From contig JAUPFP010000060.1 in the NCBI GenBank assembly GCA_036925085.1, positions 353,501 through 417,500 on the forward strand: 64,000 nt of DNA, given 5' to 3'. The position numbers and the translations under genes were made by a program. Below the pieces are notes generated by a model. The model was given only the letters and a program-made list of their open reading frames with translations, was not told where the DNA came from and did no database searches. How positions within the stretch are numbered: position 1 is the stretch's first letter; every line of letters starts with the position of its first letter. This stretch comes from Brachycybe producta. Taxonomy: Eukaryota > Arthropoda > Diplopoda > Playtdesmida > Andrognathidae. Below are positions 61,551 through 64,000 of this stretch, piece after piece.

Positions 61551-63954
61551 TCAGAGTAGAAGACTGCTTATGTCCCAAAGCTGCAACAAAAACAACAAAA
61601 CAATTAATAACAACGACCTTGGTATTAACGACGTTTTACTACCTTTATTAGCCTATCGGTACCGACTGTAAGAAGCCGAGATTGTGATTCGTCCAGATCC
61701 ATATGAATGATATTGTGTCGACCTTCATGAAACGTTGCCAAAGGAGCACGGCTTTGAAACAAAACGAAAACCATATTGTTAGCTTTACATACTTTGCTCA
61801 ATGATGCAACTAATTTAAACATTATACTCACTCCCTTTCAGTAATTAGACTATAGCATTCATCGCAGACGCGGACGTCAAACTCATAGCCCATGATGGGT
61901 ATTGAACTGCGCTTGCAGCTACATTTGTCACAAACTGCATGTCCACATCTTCGACAGTGATGCTGTTATAGAACGAACAATGAAAGGGTGAAGCAATCGC
62001 AGATAACGTTATTAAAATTGAATACACACTTGGCGTATTCCAATTGTTTTCTGATCAACCATCGCTTTTATATTCCAGAAGAAGGGTTTAGCACATCTTT
62101 GACAACAGTCACTCTCTGCCCATTCAGGAGTCTTGAACAAAAGCATGCAAGTTTAATTTACATTAAAATAAGAAAGAAGAACAACCAGATGAAATCGACA
62201 GAATATCAACATCAACAAGACATAATTGACATTGACAGAAAATCGATATCAATACAGTGATCCCATTTATTAAAAAGAAAAAAACCGCCACATTTATCAA
62301 AATTTCAAGGGCGGGAGGGAGCTTTTCAAAAAAAAAATTGTGTTCCAATCCTTGCATATGAGACCCATGCCAATGCCAATAAACTGTAGTTTGTTAGAAA
62401 CATCATATTGACCCCGAGTACAAAAAGCAATTGTTTTTTTCTGTGAAAACACTAAAAGCTTGCAAACACGTGTGCAAAAGTTATTATATACATGGAATTC
62501 TATGATATTTTTAAAAAAAGTATTGCCTATGTAGGTGAGTGTTCGCTAACTTAAGCTAGGTTGGTTTATACCAAGTAGGCTTAATGGTTGGCCCTAAGGG
62601 CGCAGCGCCCACACCCCAGTTTGATCGTTCCCCCTAGTTACCCAGGTGGTTGCCATGGGCGAGAGGTTATTGTTACACCAGCTGACTTAAAAGAGTGAGG
62701 TCACCACCACCTAGAGTATAAAGGTCGATGTGCTGGATGGTTTCGGAAATTGTCTGTACAGTTTGAAAGTTGCAGCCGGAGGCTCTGCTCCGGTCATTAT
62801 CTTCTTAATAATTTAAATTCGCATTTATATGTAATTCTTTTAAATTCCATTTTCTACTGGCCAAAGTGTGGCCAGCTTATGTAAATATTTGTAAGTTTTA
62901 TACTTATTATTAACCAACAACTTGTCTTTGTATGACTCGTATTTCTGCACATCATTTCTGGGGTTATTTTGGGATGCGTTGCTGGCTTTGTTTGACACGG
63001 CGCTAAGCAACTATTTCAACCTCTTTGATGGTCTTTGGCCAATCCGTGACTTGTTGCTTTGGTACCCCGGCCTGACTCGTCGCAATAATCGGCCTTATGC
63101 ATGGTTGACAGCAAAAAACGACTCCCGTGTAAGCACACGCTGGCCCCCATCGGGTCATCACAATAGGATTCAATGGGGTCGATTGTGTGCAAAATAACTA
63201 AAATTGTGTCTTAATGTTATCTACGCGAGACAGTTACTCATAGCATGACATTTCTTGATATACCCGTACCACATAGGTGTACTTATAACGAGTCGACCAC
63301 ATTAATAATCTACTTTGTGATATGATGCAATTATGATAATTTTTCTTGTATAAATTTACTCCGTACCCTAGTTGTCATTTTGTTGAAAAGTTTTTGAATC
63401 ATGCCATCTGCCATTCGCTATGAAAAGCTGTGAAGACACATGGTGGGTATAAAAGATTGGTGTTGGTATATATGCATAAATATGACGTCTTTGGCAATAA
63501 TGTATTTCGTGTTTTGACGCAGTTTTGAGTTACGCTTGTATTTACAAATTACCACACAATGTGCTTCATTCATATGGGCCTATTAAATCAACAAGGTATC
63601 TTTTATGTCCTAATTTCATTTCATTTGCAAGGTCAAGGTTTTTAATTGAATTGAATGGGAGTAATTTTTTTATAATTTTACAATATTTATGGGAATTTTT
63701 TCGACAATTGTAACAAAACGCTTATATTTTTAAAACCATTAATTTAGTATGTACATGTACATGTATATTGTGTGAAAATGTGCCCAGCGCGCATTACTAT
63801 AGTAGGTAAGGGCCTTAGGCATGAATGTTTTAAATGAAGCCACCATACTTCCTGCCGCTTAATATCCATTGTCCAAAATACAATCATGGCATCTTCACTA
63901 CCAGAGATCAGTTGCTTTGATGGTCCAGAATAGCATAAAGATGACACTTTGTTG
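61551..63954 (-). CDS. WDFY1/WDFY2-like gene, last five exons (partial)
   Basis: Exons on the minus strand are 63954-63849, 62131-62030, 61962-61832, 61751-61643 and 61580-61551 (TGA at 61553-61551). All introns are GT-AG and phases agree. The product reads a WD40 blade ([16 protein letters not shown]), then the FYVE finger ([46 protein letters not shown]) and a closing WD40 blade ([29 protein letters not shown]). A FYVE domain inserted before the last WD repeat is characteristic of WDFY1/WDFY2, endosomal proteins that bind phosphatidylinositol 3-phosphate. All eight FYVE cysteine ligands and the RxHHCR and RVC motifs are present. The 5' exons lie beyond 64000. Confidence 0.9.
61832..62131 (-). 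CDS. WDFY-like exons encoding the FYVE zinc finger
   Basis: Two exons, 62131-62030 and 61962-61832, are separated by a 67-bp intron. They carry all eight Cys ligands in four CxxC pairs (CQRC, CRRC, CDKC, CDEC), the basic RQHHCR patch that contacts the phosphoinositide headgroup, and the RVC motif. Domain integrity suggests a functional gene. Confidence 0.88.
62580..63180 (+). mobile_element. LTR-like sequence in the large WDFY intron
   Basis: A TATA-like GAGTATAAAGG (about 62715-62726) is followed by a hairpin CTGGCCA/TGGCCAG (62857-62875) and TTATGTAAATATTTG, the same order and wording as the A-family LTR (CCAGCCAAG then TGTAAATATT). A possible start TGTTACACCAGCTG lies near 62669. The ends and a target duplication were not established. 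It sits in the antisense orientation relative to the gene. Confidence 0.4.
63849..63954 (-). CDS. WDFY-like exon: WD40 blade before FYVE
   Basis: The acceptor TACTTTTTAG lies at 63955 and above, and the donor GTATGG after CGGCAGGAA (63848-63843). It encodes [20 protein letters not shown] and [10 protein letters not shown], matching the WDFY blade that ends in NMDVERQE in vertebrates. It begins one base into a codon. Confidence 0.88.
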
Positions 63955-64000
63955 CTAAAAAGTAGTAATCTTTATGGCAAACAAATGTAAGAAATGCATT

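Noticed and set aside
62922..63197. 91-codon plus-strand ORF in the WDFY intron
   Set aside because: It lies in the LTR-like sequence, has no recognisable motif and is antisense to the gene; chance openness is the simpler explanation.
1..64000. tRNA, rRNA or other structural RNA genes
   Set aside because: None seen. The tRNA-like 18-nt stretches after the LTRs are primer-site complements, not genes.

Overview
This is an animal (metazoan) genomic window, most likely from an invertebrate. The one recognisable host gene is the 3' end of a WDFY1/WDFY2-type gene (WD40 repeats with an inserted FYVE zinc finger). It lies on the minus strand at 61551-63954, in five short exons with GT-AG introns, and its 5' part is beyond the window. 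I cannot name the phylum. Nearly everything from 1 to 60206 is transposable-element sequence: GC-rich Ty3/gypsy LTR retrotransposons set in AT-rich host DNA.

Layout. 1-3600: remnants of two related LTR elements, G (plus) and H (minus). 4118-16454: element A, a 12.3 kb nearly intact Ty3/gypsy element (two LTRs about 98% identical, 4-bp target duplication GAAG) with leader, gag, pol and a third ORF. 16820-21035: minus-strand wreck of a B-like element (E). 21040-22335: minus-strand fragment of a different family (F). 23280-28698: plus-strand wreck D. 28699-60206: element C, an A-like element lacking its 5' LTR. C is split in RT by a solo LTR (31832-32630) and in ORF3 by a 22 kb block (36456-58493). 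That block is a LINE which itself received a minus-strand solo LTR and a 9.4 kb element B. A 7.9 kb piece of the block was then duplicated in direct tandem (36497-44400 and 44401-52306). 60207-64000: host DNA with a small inverted-repeat element, the WDFY-type gene and an LTR-like sequence in its intron.

Common plan of the A/B/C/E/G/H elements. LTRs of about 770-810 bp begin TGTGRC and end GTTACA. They make 4-bp target duplications (GAAG, TATG, CTCC, ATGT seen). They carry a TATA box, a base-paired hairpin just before the poly(A) signal and a consensus 5' splice site (GGTAAGT) near the LTR 3' end. An 18-nt tRNA primer site follows. In A and B a roughly 0.5-1 kb leader is built of repeated extended hairpins. 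Gag has a CCHC knuckle. A conserved slippery heptamer (GTTAAAC or ATTAAAC), a 5-nt spacer and a stem-loop join gag to a -1 frame pol with protease, RT, RNase H and integrase.

The most unusual module is ORF3, downstream of pol in A, C, G and H but absent from B. It is a roughly 950-codon, Lys/Ser-rich, coiled-coil protein with a compact conserved C-terminal domain. It is not envelope-like and I do not recognise it. A splice acceptor sits at the start of the ORF3 frame in A, with an acceptor-like site at the corresponding place in H. Together with the LTR donor this suggests a retrovirus-like spliced subgenomic mRNA. The window also shows four fold-back palindromes inside dead elements.
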